Part shown: one piece after another, positions 54,148-63,583 of the stretch
How the letters are laid out: each line of letters opens with the position of its first letter
Numbering within the stretch: position 1 is the first letter of the stretch
Assembly: GCF_030161095.1 (NCBI RefSeq)
Contig: NZ_BSPP01000013.1
Span: forward strand, 1-64,000
Reading direction: 5' to 3'
Source: Cypionkella aquatica
Lineage (GTDB): Bacteria > Pseudomonadota > Alphaproteobacteria > Rhodobacterales > Rhodobacteraceae
Length of the DNA stretch: 64,000 nucleotides
Program-made: the position numbers and the translations under genes
The notes under the pieces: generated by a model
Database searches by the model: none
What the model saw: the letters and a program-made list of their open reading frames with translations, nothing else
What the model was told of the DNA's origin: nothing

Positions 54148-55680
54148 TCAATTCATCGGAGCGCCGCCTTCTTGTTTGCGCCGCGCCACAAAATCCGCCA
54201 GTGCGTCGTCGATGGCGGCATCAAGCGGTGGCTGTTCATACTCTGCAAGCATTTGTTTCCAGATGACATTTGCGCGTTCCCGCGTCTGCACTCCGCCTTT
54301 GCCCAGCCATGTCGTATGATTATCCCAATTTGACACCAGCGGCGTGTAGAACGCCTGCTCGTAGCGGCGCATGGTGTGATCCGCGCCGAAGAAATGCCCG
54401 CCAGAGCCAACTTCGCGGATAGCGTCAAAGGCCAAGGTCGCCTCATCCACCACCAGCGGTTTGAAATACTCTTGCATCATCTGCAGCATCTCGGCATCGA
54501 CGATCAGCTTCTCAAAACTCGCGGTCAAACCGCCATGCAGCCAGCCTGCCGCGTGTTCGATCAGATGCGCACCGCCCATCATCGCGCCCCAGAGCGACAT
54601 CTGCGCCTCGTAAGCCGCCTGTGCATCGACCTCATTGGCCGCATTGACGTTGGAAGAGCGGAACGGCACCCCGATCAGCCGCGCCAACTGGCCCGAGGCT
54701 TGCGCCGCCTTGGTATATTCCGGCGTGCCGAACGCAGGCGCACCCGACCGCATATCGACGTTCGACGTAAATCCGCCATACATCACCGCCACGCCGGGCC
54801 GCACGATTTGCGTTAAAGCGATGCCCACCATTGCCTCGGCGTGCTGCATCACCAAAGCGCCCGCGAGCGTCACCGGGCTCATCGCGCCTGCCAACGTGAA
54901 CGGCGTGATCACCACAACCTGACCATATTCGGCCATGGTGATCAGGCCCTCGGCCATCGGAATATCCAATTGCAACGGCGAGTTGGTGTTGATGATCCCC
55001 AGCAGGCAGGGGCGATCCCGCAGGCCTTCTGGCGTGGTGCCCAAAGAGATCGCCGCCATCTCGATGCCATCCAACGTGCGTTGCCGCCCCAAAGTTTCGG
55101 TCTGCCAATTCTTGTCGAGCAACCGGATCTGCGCGTGAAAGCAATCGAGGTATCGGGTGTGGGCGGGCAGATCCATCGGCTCGAACGGATTGCCGCCGCT
55201 TTGCTGGATCACGTTCAGGCTTTGCACCAGCTTGAGATAATCCTGCATCTCGGAAAAGCTGCCGTTCCTTCGCCCGCCGTCATTGTCCATCACATAGGCC
55301 GGGCCGCCAACCGAGGCGAACACGCAATCCGCACCGCCAAAGCGTAAGGTTCGCGCCGGATTGCGAGCCTCTAGTGTAAAGCTGCGCGGCACTGTGGCAA
55401 GCAGGCTTGCGACCAGATCGGCATCCAGCCGCACTGTTTCGCCCGAAACCTCAGCCCCCGCCCGCGCGAACAAGTCCCGCGCGCGGGGTTCGAGCACCGC
55501 CATGCCAATCTCGGCCAGCACCCGCAACGCTGAGTTATGGATTGCCATGACATGATCCGCCGACAAAACTTCGGTCGGGGGATAGGGGCGCGGGATTTGC
55601 CCGAACGGTGCTTGATGCAAGGCGCCCATTGTGCGCGGGCCACGGGTTGCGCTGCGTTTGCGTGGGGTGGGATCGCTCAT
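54148..55680 (-). CDS. MttB-family (trimethylamine/betaine) methyltransferase, non-pyrrolysine type
   Basis: 510 residues without an internal amber codon, so it is a non-pyrrolysine homologue of MttB. The fold is recognisable from SADHVMAIHNSALRVLAEIGM, FASVGGPAYVMDNDGG, TNSPLQLDIPMAEGLI and AFDAIREVGSGGHFFG-ADHT. Relatives demethylate glycine betaine, proline betaine or carnitine, moving the methyl to a corrinoid protein; no corrinoid gene is visible here. Its ATG overlaps the TMADH-like gene's stop (ATGA). Confidence 0.87.
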   Translation of the reverse strand: MSDPTPRKRSATRGPRTMGALHQAPFGQIPRPYPPTEVLSADHVMAIHNSALRVLAEIGMAVLEPRARDLFARAGAEVSGETVRLDADLVASLLATVPRSFTLEARNPARTLRFGGADCVFASVGGPAYVMDNDGGRRNGSFSEMQDYLKLVQSLNVIQQSGGNPFEPMDLPAHTRYLDCFHAQIRLLDKNWQTETLGRQRTLDGIEMAAISLGTTPEGLRDRPCLLGIINTNSPLQLDIPMAEGLITMAEYGQVVVITPFTLAGAMSPVTLAGALVMQHAEAMVGIALTQIVRPGVAVMYGGFTSNVDMRSGAPAFGTPEYTKAAQASGQLARLIGVPFRSSNVNAANEVDAQAAYEAQMSLWGAMMGGAHLIEHAAGWLHGGLTASFEKLIVDAEMLQMMQEYFKPLVVDEATLAFDAIREVGSGGHFFGADHTMRRYEQAFYTPLVSNWDNHTTWLGKGGVQTRERANVIWKQMLAEYEQPPLDAAIDDALADFVARRKQEGGAPMN

Positions 55681-57704
55681 ATCATGCCTTTCAAGGGTGG
55701 CTTTTCGCGCCGCAACACGGCATCCGTCGCCGCCCCGAATCCGCGGGCAAAGCGGTGCGCCGCGTAGATCGCATCGGCGATGGACGAGGGTTGCAGGCAA
55801 TCTCCGACCCGGGAAACCGCCACCCCAGCCGCAAGCAATGGTGCGAAAAGATCATCCACCGGTATGCGCCCCGTCGCCACGATCAGCGTGCCGCAGGGCC
55901 TTTCCTCCTCGCGCCCGGTATAGGCGCAGGCCAGCCGCACCGCGCCAGCGTCTTGTCCAAGCAGCAGGTGCGACACGACGATTTTAACGCCCGCCTGCAG
56001 CAGTTTTGCCTGCACAAATCCCTGCTCATCGGTCATCGCCGTCCAACTGGACGCTGTGGCGTGGGGCGTCACATAGGTCACGTCATGGCCCTGCGCGCGC
56101 AGCCGATCGGCCAAAGCGCCACCCATGAAATAATGATCATCGTCATAGATCACCACCGGGCCAGACACTGCCGCGCCCGCGAAAATATCATCGGGAGTCA
56201 GCGCCTTGGGCAAATCCAGCGCCTGCATCCCCGCCACCCCAATGCCATCCCGCCGCCAGCGCGAGCCTGTGGCCAGCACCACATGATCCGCACCGAAATC
56301 GGCAATATCGTCCGCCGTCATCTCGCTGGCGGGATAAACCTGAACATTCGGAAGCTTGCCGATCATATGCGCCCGCCAGTCGCGCACGCGCACCCAAGTG
56401 CCAAGCCCCGGCAGCGTCGATTCGCGCAAAATCCGCCCGCCCAAAGTATTGCCAGCTTCGGCCAAACTCACCTCGGCCCCGCGCCGCCCCAAACTCAGCG
56501 CCGCCTCCAGCCCCGCGGGCCCTGCGCCCACCACCAGCACTTTCTGTCGCTGCGCAAGCACTGCAATCCGTTCAGGGTGCCAGCCTTGCCGCCATTCCTC
56601 GGCCATCGTCGGGTTCTGCGTGCAACGCAGATGCACGGCCTCATTATTCGCAGCGCGGCACATGTTGCAGCCGATACATTCGCGGATTTCATCGGCCCGG
56701 CCTTCGCGGATTTTCAGCGGCAGGAACGGATCGGCAATCGAGGGCCGCGCCGCGCCGATGAAATCCTGCACGCCGCGTTTGATCTGCGCCACCATGGTTT
56801 CGGGCGACGTAAACCGCCCCACCGAAACCACCGGCTTTGTCGTCAGGCTTTTGACAAAAGCCACATAAGGTTCCTGAAACCCCTCGGCACTAAAGCGCGC
56901 CGATTTGCTGTCATTGCCCAGCGCCCCCGCGATATTCACATCCCACAGGTCGGGCAATTCGGCGAGCATCTCGATCACCTCGCGCCCCTCGCCCGCACTG
57001 GTGATGCCGCGCGGGCCGTGCAATTCATCGACCGCCAGCCGCACCGCAACGGCGCAAGTGTCGCCGACGGCTTCCTTGGTATCCTCGATCATCTCGCGCA
57101 GCAGCCGCGCGCGGTTTTCCAGTGATCCGCCATAAGCATCGCCACGGGTATTGCTGCGGCCTGACAGGAACTGAAACGGCAGATAATCGTGGCCCGCATA
57201 GACATAGATAATGTCAAAACCCGCCTGCTTGGCGCGCAAAGCTGCGTCCCGCTGCCATCCGCGAAACGCCTTGATGTCGCTGGAATCCATCGCCCGCGCC
57301 GTGGTCGGCAGATGAAACATCGCAGGCTGCACATCCGGCGCAATCCCCGGCACTCGCGTCATCCGATTTGAGGAATGCGCGCCGCCGTGCCACAGCTCAA
57401 TCCCCGCCAGTGACCCATGCGCATGGATCGCATCGGCGGTCAGCGCCAACGCCGGAATGTCGCTGTCATCCCACAGCGTCAAAAATCCGTGCGGGCTGTC
57501 GTCCGAGGTCGGATGGATCGAGCAATACTCGGTGCAGACCACGCCCCAGCCGCCTTCAGCCTTCATGCCACGCAAAGCCGCCCCGGCTTGTGGGCGCTGC
57601 CACCCTAGGCCGGTGGCATGCGGAGTCTGGTAGAATCGGTTCGGTGCCGTCACTGGCCCGATCTTCACAGGCTCGAACAAGATCGCATGGGTGGGGTCCA
57701 TCAT
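55677..57704 (-). CDS. TMADH/OYE-type iron-sulphur flavoprotein (N-demethylase-like)
   Basis: 675 residues. An OYE-like FMN barrel (LFEPVKIGPVTAPNRFYQTPH) is followed by the 4Fe-4S cluster CIGCNMC-x11-C at about 345-364, and an FAD/ADP-binding half (VVGAGPAGLEAALSLGRRG). Length and order match trimethylamine dehydrogenase, dimethylamine dehydrogenase and the N-methylproline demethylase StcD. Coupled to the MttB-family gene. Likely an oxidative N-demethylase; the exact substrate is open. Confidence 0.88.
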   Translation of the reverse strand: MMDPTHAILFEPVKIGPVTAPNRFYQTPHATGLGWQRPQAGAALRGMKAEGGWGVVCTEYCSIHPTSDDSPHGFLTLWDDSDIPALALTADAIHAHGSLAGIELWHGGAHSSNRMTRVPGIAPDVQPAMFHLPTTARAMDSSDIKAFRGWQRDAALRAKQAGFDIIYVYAGHDYLPFQFLSGRSNTRGDAYGGSLENRARLLREMIEDTKEAVGDTCAVAVRLAVDELHGPRGITSAGEGREVIEMLAELPDLWDVNIAGALGNDSKSARFSAEGFQEPYVAFVKSLTTKPVVSVGRFTSPETMVAQIKRGVQDFIGAARPSIADPFLPLKIREGRADEIRECIGCNMCRAANNEAVHLRCTQNPTMAEEWRQGWHPERIAVLAQRQKVLVVGAGPAGLEAALSLGRRGAEVSLAEAGNTLGGRILRESTLPGLGTWVRVRDWRAHMIGKLPNVQVYPASEMTADDIADFGADHVVLATGSRWRRDGIGVAGMQALDLPKALTPDDIFAGAAVSGPVVIYDDDHYFMGGALADRLRAQGHDVTYVTPHATASSWTAMTDEQGFVQAKLLQAGVKIVVSHLLLGQDAGAVRLACAYTGREEERPCGTLIVATGRIPVDDLFAPLLAAGVAVSRVGDCLQPSSIADAIYAAHRFARGFGAATDAVLRREKPPLKGMI

Positions 57705-57713
57705 CGCCTCAGT

Positions 57714-57733
57714 GTTGAATGATCGTATAGTAT
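57714..57733. promoter_or_regulatory. Operator-like site 1 (TMADH side)
   Basis: TGTTGAATGATCGTATAGTA, 10-29 bp upstream of the flavoprotein start. It matches the reverse complement of site 2 at about 14 of the first 18 positions. Confidence 0.5.
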
Positions 57734-57791
57734 GTGCGGGTTTCGTCCTGCGTCAATGCCCTTAAATTTATGTTGCCAAATGGGCTAAGCT

Positions 57792-57811
57792 TGTTACATG
57801 ATCGTTCAACA
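57792..57811. promoter_or_regulatory. Operator-like site 2 (hydrolase side)
   Basis: TGTTACATGATCGTTCAACA, an imperfect palindrome (TGTT ... GATC ... AACA), 11-30 bp before the S15 hydrolase start. With site 1 it brackets the divergent promoters. GntR-like in style; no regulator gene is in view. Confidence 0.5.
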
Positions 57812-57821
57812 AGAGGAAAAC

Positions 57822-59846
57822 ATGCCACAGATCCAGACCGAATTTCCGCATCCCGTTCAGATCATCGAAACCCTCTGGGTGCCGATGCCAGATGGCACGC
57901 GGTTGGCGGCAAAGCTGTGGCTGCCTGAAACCGCGCTGACTGGCGCAACTCCGGTTCCGGTCTTGCTGGAATACCTGCCGTATCGCTTGCGCGACGGCAC
58001 CCGCACCCGTGATCAGGGCCTGCATATGTATGTGGCAGGGCATGGCTACGCCTGTATGCGGCTGGACATTCGCGGCACGGGCGAGTCGGAAGGCGTGATC
58101 ACCGGCGAATATACCGAGCAGGAACAGCTTGACGGCGTCGCTGCGATTGAATGGCTGGCAGCGCAGCCGTGGTGTGATGGCCAGGTGTCGATGATCGGCA
58201 TTTCATGGGGCGGCTTCAACGGCCTGCAAATCGCCGCGCGCCAGCCTGCGGCGTTGAAATCGGTGATCACGGTGGGATCAACTGATGATCGCTATGCGAC
58301 CGATATTCATTGGGTCGGTGGTTGTCTGTCCAAGGATAATTTCGACTGGTCCGCCACGATGTTCTCGGGAAACGACCTGCCGCCCGACAGCCAAGTGGTG
58401 GGGGACGCATGGCGCGAGATGTGGATGGATCGCATCCACGCCAACCAACCGTGGATCATCGAATGGCTGCACCACCAGCGCCGCGATGATTACTGGAAGC
58501 AGGGCTCGGTTTGCGAAGACTTCTCGGCCATTACCATCCCGGTCTATGCGATCAGCGGCTGGGCCGACAATTACTCCGAAGCCGTGCCGCGCTTGCTGGC
58601 CAACCTCAAAGGCCCGCGTCTGGGTCTGATCGGCCCTTGGGCGCACAGCTATCCCCACGAAGTCACCGTCGAACCCGCCATCGGGTGGCTGCAAGAGCTG
58701 GTGCGCTGGCTGGATCATTGGACCAAAGGCATCGACACCGGCATGATGGATCAGCCGATGTATCGCGTCTGGATGCAAGACTATGTGCCGCCGCAAACCT
58801 GCTATCTTGAGCGCCCCGGTCGATGGGTGGCAGAGGATAGTTGGCCGTCCTCCCGCATCCAGCCGCAGCATCTGGCCCTTGGCCTTCACGGCATCCTCGG
58901 CGGTTCGGGCAACGGCACCGCCCAAATCTGCTCCCCCCTCTGGATCGGTCTGAGCGCTGGCGAGGTGGGCCGTTACGGCAATGACGCCGACTGGGCGACA
59001 GATCAGCGAGAGGACGACGGCGGCTCGCTGGTGTTCCTCAGCGCCCCCCTGACGGAACAGAAAGAAATCCTCGGCGCCCCGCAACTGCACCTGACCTTTT
59101 CCAGCGACAAACCCCAAGCCCTTGTCGCCGTCCGTGTCAACGATGTCGCCCCGGATGGCCGATCCACCCGCGTCACCGTTGGCCTGCTGAACCTGACCCA
59201 CCGCGACAGCCATGAACACGCCACCGACCTGATCCCGGGCCAGACCTACACCGCGACGGTCGACCTAGACGACATCGCCCACGCCTTCCCCGCTGGCCAT
59301 CGCATCGCGGTGTCAATCTCAACCACCTATTACCCTATCGCTTGGCCCTCGCCCGAACTGGCCACACTGACCGTTCATCTGGGCGCAAGCCACCTAGAGC
59401 TGCCCGTCCGCCCAACGCGCCCCGAGGATGCCAGCCTGCCCGCCTTCGCCCCTCCCATCCGCGCCCCGCAAACCCCGCACACCTACCACCCCGTGGAAAA
59501 TCCACCGCTGCGCCGCGTTACCCGAGACCTTCTCTCCGGCAAAATGACCGTCGATTTCCCGCGCTGGACCTATAGCAAAACCATGCCTGACATTGGCCAG
59601 ACCCAAACCGCCACCGGCATTATCAGCCACGAAATCATCGACGGCGACCCGCTCTCTGCCGTCACCGTGACCGATTACAAAGTGACGATGCAATTTCCCG
59701 GCCACACCATCCATCACCACTCCACCGGGCGGATGTCCTGCACCGCCACCCACTTCCGCGTCGAGCAAAGCCTGAAAATCCACGAGGCCGATACCCTGAT
59801 CTTTGAACGCCATTGGGATGAGGAGATCCCCCGTGACATGGTCTGA
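57822..59846 (+). CDS. CocE/NonD (S15-type) alpha/beta hydrolase
   Basis: 674 residues. GISWGGFNG holds the nucleophilic Ser, SGWADNYSE the Asp and GPWAHSYPHEV the His; RLDIRGTGESEG and the C-terminal jelly-roll domain complete the X-Pro dipeptidyl-peptidase/cocaine-esterase family. It should cleave an ester, amide or dipeptide in the cytoplasm (no signal peptide). Start ATG 57822 follows AAGAGGAAAAC; an ATG at 57798 overlaps the operator-like site. Followed 3 bp later by a Dpp-type transporter. Confidence 0.9.
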   Translation: MPQIQTEFPHPVQIIETLWVPMPDGTRLAAKLWLPETALTGATPVPVLLEYLPYRLRDGTRTRDQGLHMYVAGHGYACMRLDIRGTGESEGVITGEYTEQEQLDGVAAIEWLAAQPWCDGQVSMIGISWGGFNGLQIAARQPAALKSVITVGSTDDRYATDIHWVGGCLSKDNFDWSATMFSGNDLPPDSQVVGDAWREMWMDRIHANQPWIIEWLHHQRRDDYWKQGSVCEDFSAITIPVYAISGWADNYSEAVPRLLANLKGPRLGLIGPWAHSYPHEVTVEPAIGWLQELVRWLDHWTKGIDTGMMDQPMYRVWMQDYVPPQTCYLERPGRWVAEDSWPSSRIQPQHLALGLHGILGGSGNGTAQICSPLWIGLSAGEVGRYGNDADWATDQREDDGGSLVFLSAPLTEQKEILGAPQLHLTFSSDKPQALVAVRVNDVAPDGRSTRVTVGLLNLTHRDSHEHATDLIPGQTYTATVDLDDIAHAFPAGHRIAVSISTTYYPIAWPSPELATLTVHLGASHLELPVRPTRPEDASLPAFAPPIRAPQTPHTYHPVENPPLRRVTRDLLSGKMTVDFPRWTYSKTMPDIGQTQTATGIISHEIIDGDPLSAVTVTDYKVTMQFPGHTIHHHSTGRMSCTATHFRVEQSLKIHEADTLIFERHWDEEIPRDMV

Positions 59847-59849
59847 CCG

Positions 59850-60800
59850 ATGCTGACCTATGCGATCAAACGCGTGGCGCTCGCGGCGCTGATCCTGTTT
59901 GTGGTCATGCTGGCGATGTATGGCATGGTGTTTCTCGTCCCCGGCGACCCCGCCAGCGTCGCCCTCGGCCCCCGCGCCACCCCGGCGCTAAAGGCCATGC
60001 TGACCGAACGTATGGGCCTAGACCAGCCTGTTGCCGTGCAAATCTGGCGCTTCTTCGCCAACGCGGCCCAAGGCGATCTTGGCATTGATGTGTGGTCCAA
60101 ACGCCCCGTCCTCGACCAAATTCTAGAGGCCTTCCCGCAAACCCTGCTGCTCGGCCTCGTCGCCCTGAGCTGGGCGTTGACCCTTGGCATCACGCTGGGA
60201 GTCCTCGCCGTCGTCTATCGCGGCACCTTCATCGACCGCGCCCTTGGTCTTGTCTCAGTCAGCTTCATCTCGGTGCCGTCCTTTGTCATCGCGATCTACC
60301 TGCTGCTGATCTTCGCCGTCTGGCTGCAATGGCTGCCTGCCATCGGCGCGGGCAAGGCGGGCGATATACCCTCACAAATCAAAGCCTTGATCCTGCCCTC
60401 TATCGCCGTGGGCATCGGCTGGGTCGGCTACCTCGCCCGCATGGTGCGCGCCTCGATGCTAGAGATCATGGCCGCCAACCACATCCGCACCGCCCGCGCT
60501 TTTGGGTTGCCCGAACGCAAAGTCGTCACCCGCTATGCCCTCCGCCTTGCCATTGTGCCGACGATTTCGGTGATCGCCGTCGGCCTTGGCAGCATCCTGT
60601 CCAGCGCGGTGTTCGTCGAAACCGTGTTCTCGCGCCCCGGCATTGGCACCCTGATCACCGGGGCGGTGTTCAAACGCAATTACCCCGTGGTGATGGGGAC
60701 GGTTCTGGTCACAACTGCCTTCTACCTGCTGGTGATCACCGCCGCCGACTTGCTGATCGCCAAGCTAGACCCGAGGGTGCGCGATGCGCTGGCCCGCTGA
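59850..60800 (+). CDS. Peptide/nickel-type ABC transporter permease (DppB-like)
   Basis: 316 residues with six helices. The opening YAIKRVALAALILFVVMLAMY and FLVPGDPASVALGPRATP, and the permease loop RTARAFGLPERKVVTRYALR with VFVETVFSRPGIGTLI, are standard for DppB. Overlaps the next permease gene by 17 bp. Confidence 0.95.
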   Translation: MLTYAIKRVALAALILFVVMLAMYGMVFLVPGDPASVALGPRATPALKAMLTERMGLDQPVAVQIWRFFANAAQGDLGIDVWSKRPVLDQILEAFPQTLLLGLVALSWALTLGITLGVLAVVYRGTFIDRALGLVSVSFISVPSFVIAIYLLLIFAVWLQWLPAIGAGKAGDIPSQIKALILPSIAVGIGWVGYLARMVRASMLEIMAANHIRTARAFGLPERKVVTRYALRLAIVPTISVIAVGLGSILSSAVFVETVFSRPGIGTLITGAVFKRNYPVVMGTVLVTTAFYLLVITAADLLIAKLDPRVRDALAR

Positions 60801-61641
60801 CACCCGCGCGCTGCGCGCCCTGATCCGCGATCCCATGGGGTTGATGGGCCTGATCTTGGTCGCGCTGTTCATCCTGATGGCCGTCGCCGCCCCGCTACTT
60901 GCCCCCTATGATCCGCTCGCGCTGGATGTCCGCGCCAAACTGCAATCCCCCAGCCTCGCGCATTGGCTGGGCACCGATCAGTTGGGCCGCGATACTCTAT
61001 CCCGCATCATCTACGGCGCGCGCACTGCCCTGACGATTGCGCTGACCGCCATCGCTCTGGCCGGAAGTATCGGCATCCTGCTGGGTCTGATCGCTGGCTA
61101 CGGCCCGCGCTGGCTGGACGCCGCCTTGGTGCTGATCTTCGACGCCCTCAACTCCCTGCCAATGATGATGTTCGCCCTTGCCATCATCACCGTGCTTGGC
61201 CCCGGCACGGGCACGCTGATCCTCGTCGTCGTCCTTGTGTCGATCCCCGGCTATGCCCGCCTGATCCGCGCCCAAACCCTAAGCCTGCGCAGCGCCGATT
61301 TCATCGTGGCCGAGCAAGCCATCGGCGCCAGCACCCCCCGCATCTTGATGCACCATCTGTTGCCCAACGTCATTGGCCCTTTGTGCATCGTGTTGTCGAT
61401 GGATATTCCGGTGGTGATCATGCTGGAGGCTGGCCTTAGCTACCTGAACCTCGGCGTCAAACCCCCGACGCCGTCTTGGGGTAACATCCTATACGACGGT
61501 TACACCGCCATCCGCACCTCCAGCACTTTGGTGATCGCCGCAGGCGCACCGCTGGTCCTTGCCACCCTCGGATTCACCTTTCTGGGCGAAGGACTGCGCG
61601 ATGCCCTCGACCCCCGCTTTGCCACTGCGAGGCCGCGATGA
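60784..61641 (+). CDS. Peptide/nickel-type ABC transporter permease (DppC-like)
   Basis: 285 residues. DPLALDVRAKLQSPSLAHWLG-TDQLGRDTLSRIIYGART is the family opening; the EAA loop is FIVAEQAIGASTPRILMHHLLPN. Pairs with the DppB-like protein. Overlaps both neighbours, so the genes form one translational unit. Confidence 0.95.
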   Translation: MRWPADTRALRALIRDPMGLMGLILVALFILMAVAAPLLAPYDPLALDVRAKLQSPSLAHWLGTDQLGRDTLSRIIYGARTALTIALTAIALAGSIGILLGLIAGYGPRWLDAALVLIFDALNSLPMMMFALAIITVLGPGTGTLILVVVLVSIPGYARLIRAQTLSLRSADFIVAEQAIGASTPRILMHHLLPNVIGPLCIVLSMDIPVVIMLEAGLSYLNLGVKPPTPSWGNILYDGYTAIRTSSTLVIAAGAPLVLATLGFTFLGEGLRDALDPRFATARPR

Positions 61642-62609
61642 CCGAGCCCCTTTTGGAAATCGACGCCCTCAACATCACCTATCACACTGACCACGGCAAA
61701 CTTTCCGCCCTGCGCGGAGCCAGCCTGATCGCGCGCACAGGTGAAGTCATCGGCATCGTCGGTGAAAGCGGCTGCGGAAAATCCACTCTGGCAGCGAGTG
61801 TGATCAACCTGCTGCCCCAAGCCGCCGAAGTCACCAGCGGGGCTGTGCGCTACAAGGGCACCGACATCCTGCGCCTGCCGCCAGAGGCCCAGCGTGCCTT
61901 GCGCGGTCAAGACATCGCGATGATCTTCCAAGACCCGATGACCGCCTTCAATCCCGTGCTTACGATGGGCGCGCAACTGGTCGATTTCCAGCACGCCGCC
62001 CAAATCCCCCGCGCCGAGAAACTAACCCGCGCTCGCGCTTTACTGGCCCGCGTTGGCATGCCCGACCCCGACCTCACCCTGCGCCGCTACCCGCATCAGT
62101 TGTCGGGCGGCATGCGCCAACGCGTCGCCATCGCCGCCGCTTTGCTGATGAACCCCACCGTTCTGGTCGCCGATGAACCAACCACCGCCCTTGATGTGAC
62201 GATGGAGGCGCAAATCATCCACCTGCTGCGCGACCTGCGCCGCGATTACCAAGGCGCAATCCTTGTGATCACCCACCATCTCGGAGTTGTCGCCGAACTT
62301 TGTGACCGCGTCTATGTGATGTATGCGGGCGAAGTGGTGGAAGAGGCTGTGGTGGATGACCTGTTCCACGCCCCCCGCCACCCCTATACCCGCGCCCTGA
62401 TCGCATGCGATCCGGGGCATTTCGAGCAACCCACCCCAATCTTGCCTACAATCCAAGGCCGCCTGCCCGACCTGCGCACCCCGCCTACCGGATGCAGCTT
62501 TGCCGCCCGCTGCCCCTTGGCCGAGGCGATCTGCGCCACCCCACCGCCCCGCATCCAAATCTCACCTACCCAGTCCGCGCTGTGCCACAAGGCCGGGGGG
62601 CAGCCATGA
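61638..62609 (+). CDS. Peptide ABC transporter ATPase (DppD-like)
   Basis: 323 residues. Walker [10 protein letters not shown], signature [15 protein letters not shown], Walker [16 protein letters not shown]-loop ITHHLGV, and the oligopeptide C-terminal domain with [24 protein letters not shown] overlaps on both sides. Confidence 0.95.
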   Translation: MTEPLLEIDALNITYHTDHGKLSALRGASLIARTGEVIGIVGESGCGKSTLAASVINLLPQAAEVTSGAVRYKGTDILRLPPEAQRALRGQDIAMIFQDPMTAFNPVLTMGAQLVDFQHAAQIPRAEKLTRARALLARVGMPDPDLTLRRYPHQLSGGMRQRVAIAAALLMNPTVLVADEPTTALDVTMEAQIIHLLRDLRRDYQGAILVITHHLGVVAELCDRVYVMYAGEVVEEAVVDDLFHAPRHPYTRALIACDPGHFEQPTPILPTIQGRLPDLRTPPTGCSFAARCPLAEAICATPPPRIQISPTQSALCHKAGGQP

Positions 62610-63583
62610 CCCTGCTCTCCGTGCAAGACCTAGCCCTAGACCTCCCCCTACGCGGCGGCCTGCTTTCCGCCCTGAACCCCAAATCCAGACGCACATTACA
62701 AATCTTCGCCGATGTCTCCTTCACCCTGAACCCCGGCGAAACCCTTGGCCTTGTCGGGGAATCCGGTTCCGGCAAAACCACCCTCGCCCGCGCCCTGTTG
62801 GGTTTGACCGCCACCACAAACGGCAGCATCCATTTTGAAGGCCACCCACGCCGCACAACCGGCGACTTCGCCGCCATGCGCCGCGATACCGCGATGATGT
62901 TCCAAGACGCCATCGCCTCGCTCTCTCCCCGCATGACCATCGGCGCACTGCTGGCCGAGCCGCTGATCATCCACGGCCAACCCGCCCCCAAAATAAAAAT
63001 CGCCGAAATGCTGGCCCTTGTCGGCCTGCCCCCCGATTTCGCCACCCGCTATCCGCACGAACTTTCCGGTGGCCAAGCCCGCCGCGTCGGCGTCGCCCGT
63101 GCATTGGTGCTGAACCCGAAACTGGTGATTGCCGACGAGCCCACCGCAGGCCTTGATGTGTCTGTGCAGGGTGAGATCCTGAACCTGATGACCGATCTGA
63201 AAACGCGGTTGAACCTCAGCTACCTGATCATCAGCCACAACCTCGCGATGGTCCGCCACGTCTCGGATCGCATCGCCGTGATGTATCTGGGCCGCCTCGT
63301 CGAAATCGGCCCGACGCGCGAAACCTTCGCCCGCCCCCTGCACCCCTATTCCCAAAGCCTGATCGCCTCTGAACCCCTACCAGACCCGAGAAAGCGCCGC
63401 CAAGATCTTGCGATCAAAGGCGAAATCCCCAGCCTTCTCAACCGCCCCAAGGCCTGCGTGTTCCAAGGCCGCTGCCCCCACGTCCAACCCATCTGCCGCA
63501 CCGATCCCCCCAACTTGCGCGAAATCAGCCCACAAAGGTTCGTGCGCTGCCACCTCGCCACACCTATAGGAGCCCTAGCATGA
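62606..63583 (+). CDS. Peptide ABC transporter ATPase (DppF-like)
   Basis: 325 residues. Walker A GESGSGKTT, signature ELSGGQARRVGVARAL, Walker B LVIADEPTAGLDVS, H-loop ISHNLAM, and the C-terminal oligopeptide domain (PKACVFQGRCPHVQPICR). The signature reads QARRVGV rather than QRQRVAI, a small variation. Start at the ATG overlapping the DppD stop. Confidence 0.95.
   Translation: MTLLSVQDLALDLPLRGGLLSALNPKSRRTLQIFADVSFTLNPGETLGLVGESGSGKTTLARALLGLTATTNGSIHFEGHPRRTTGDFAAMRRDTAMMFQDAIASLSPRMTIGALLAEPLIIHGQPAPKIKIAEMLALVGLPPDFATRYPHELSGGQARRVGVARALVLNPKLVIADEPTAGLDVSVQGEILNLMTDLKTRLNLSYLIISHNLAMVRHVSDRIAVMYLGRLVEIGPTRETFARPLHPYSQSLIASEPLPDPRKRRQDLAIKGEIPSLLNRPKACVFQGRCPHVQPICRTDPPNLREISPQRFVRCHLATPIGALA

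Noticed and set aside
54148-55680. Pyrrolysine-containing MttB
   Set aside because: The reading frame is continuous for 510 codons with no in-frame amber codon, so no pyrrolysine is needed.
55608-57125. A 505-codon plus-strand frame across the TMADH-like gene
   Set aside because: His/Arg/Gln-rich shadow of a clear flavoprotein on the other strand.
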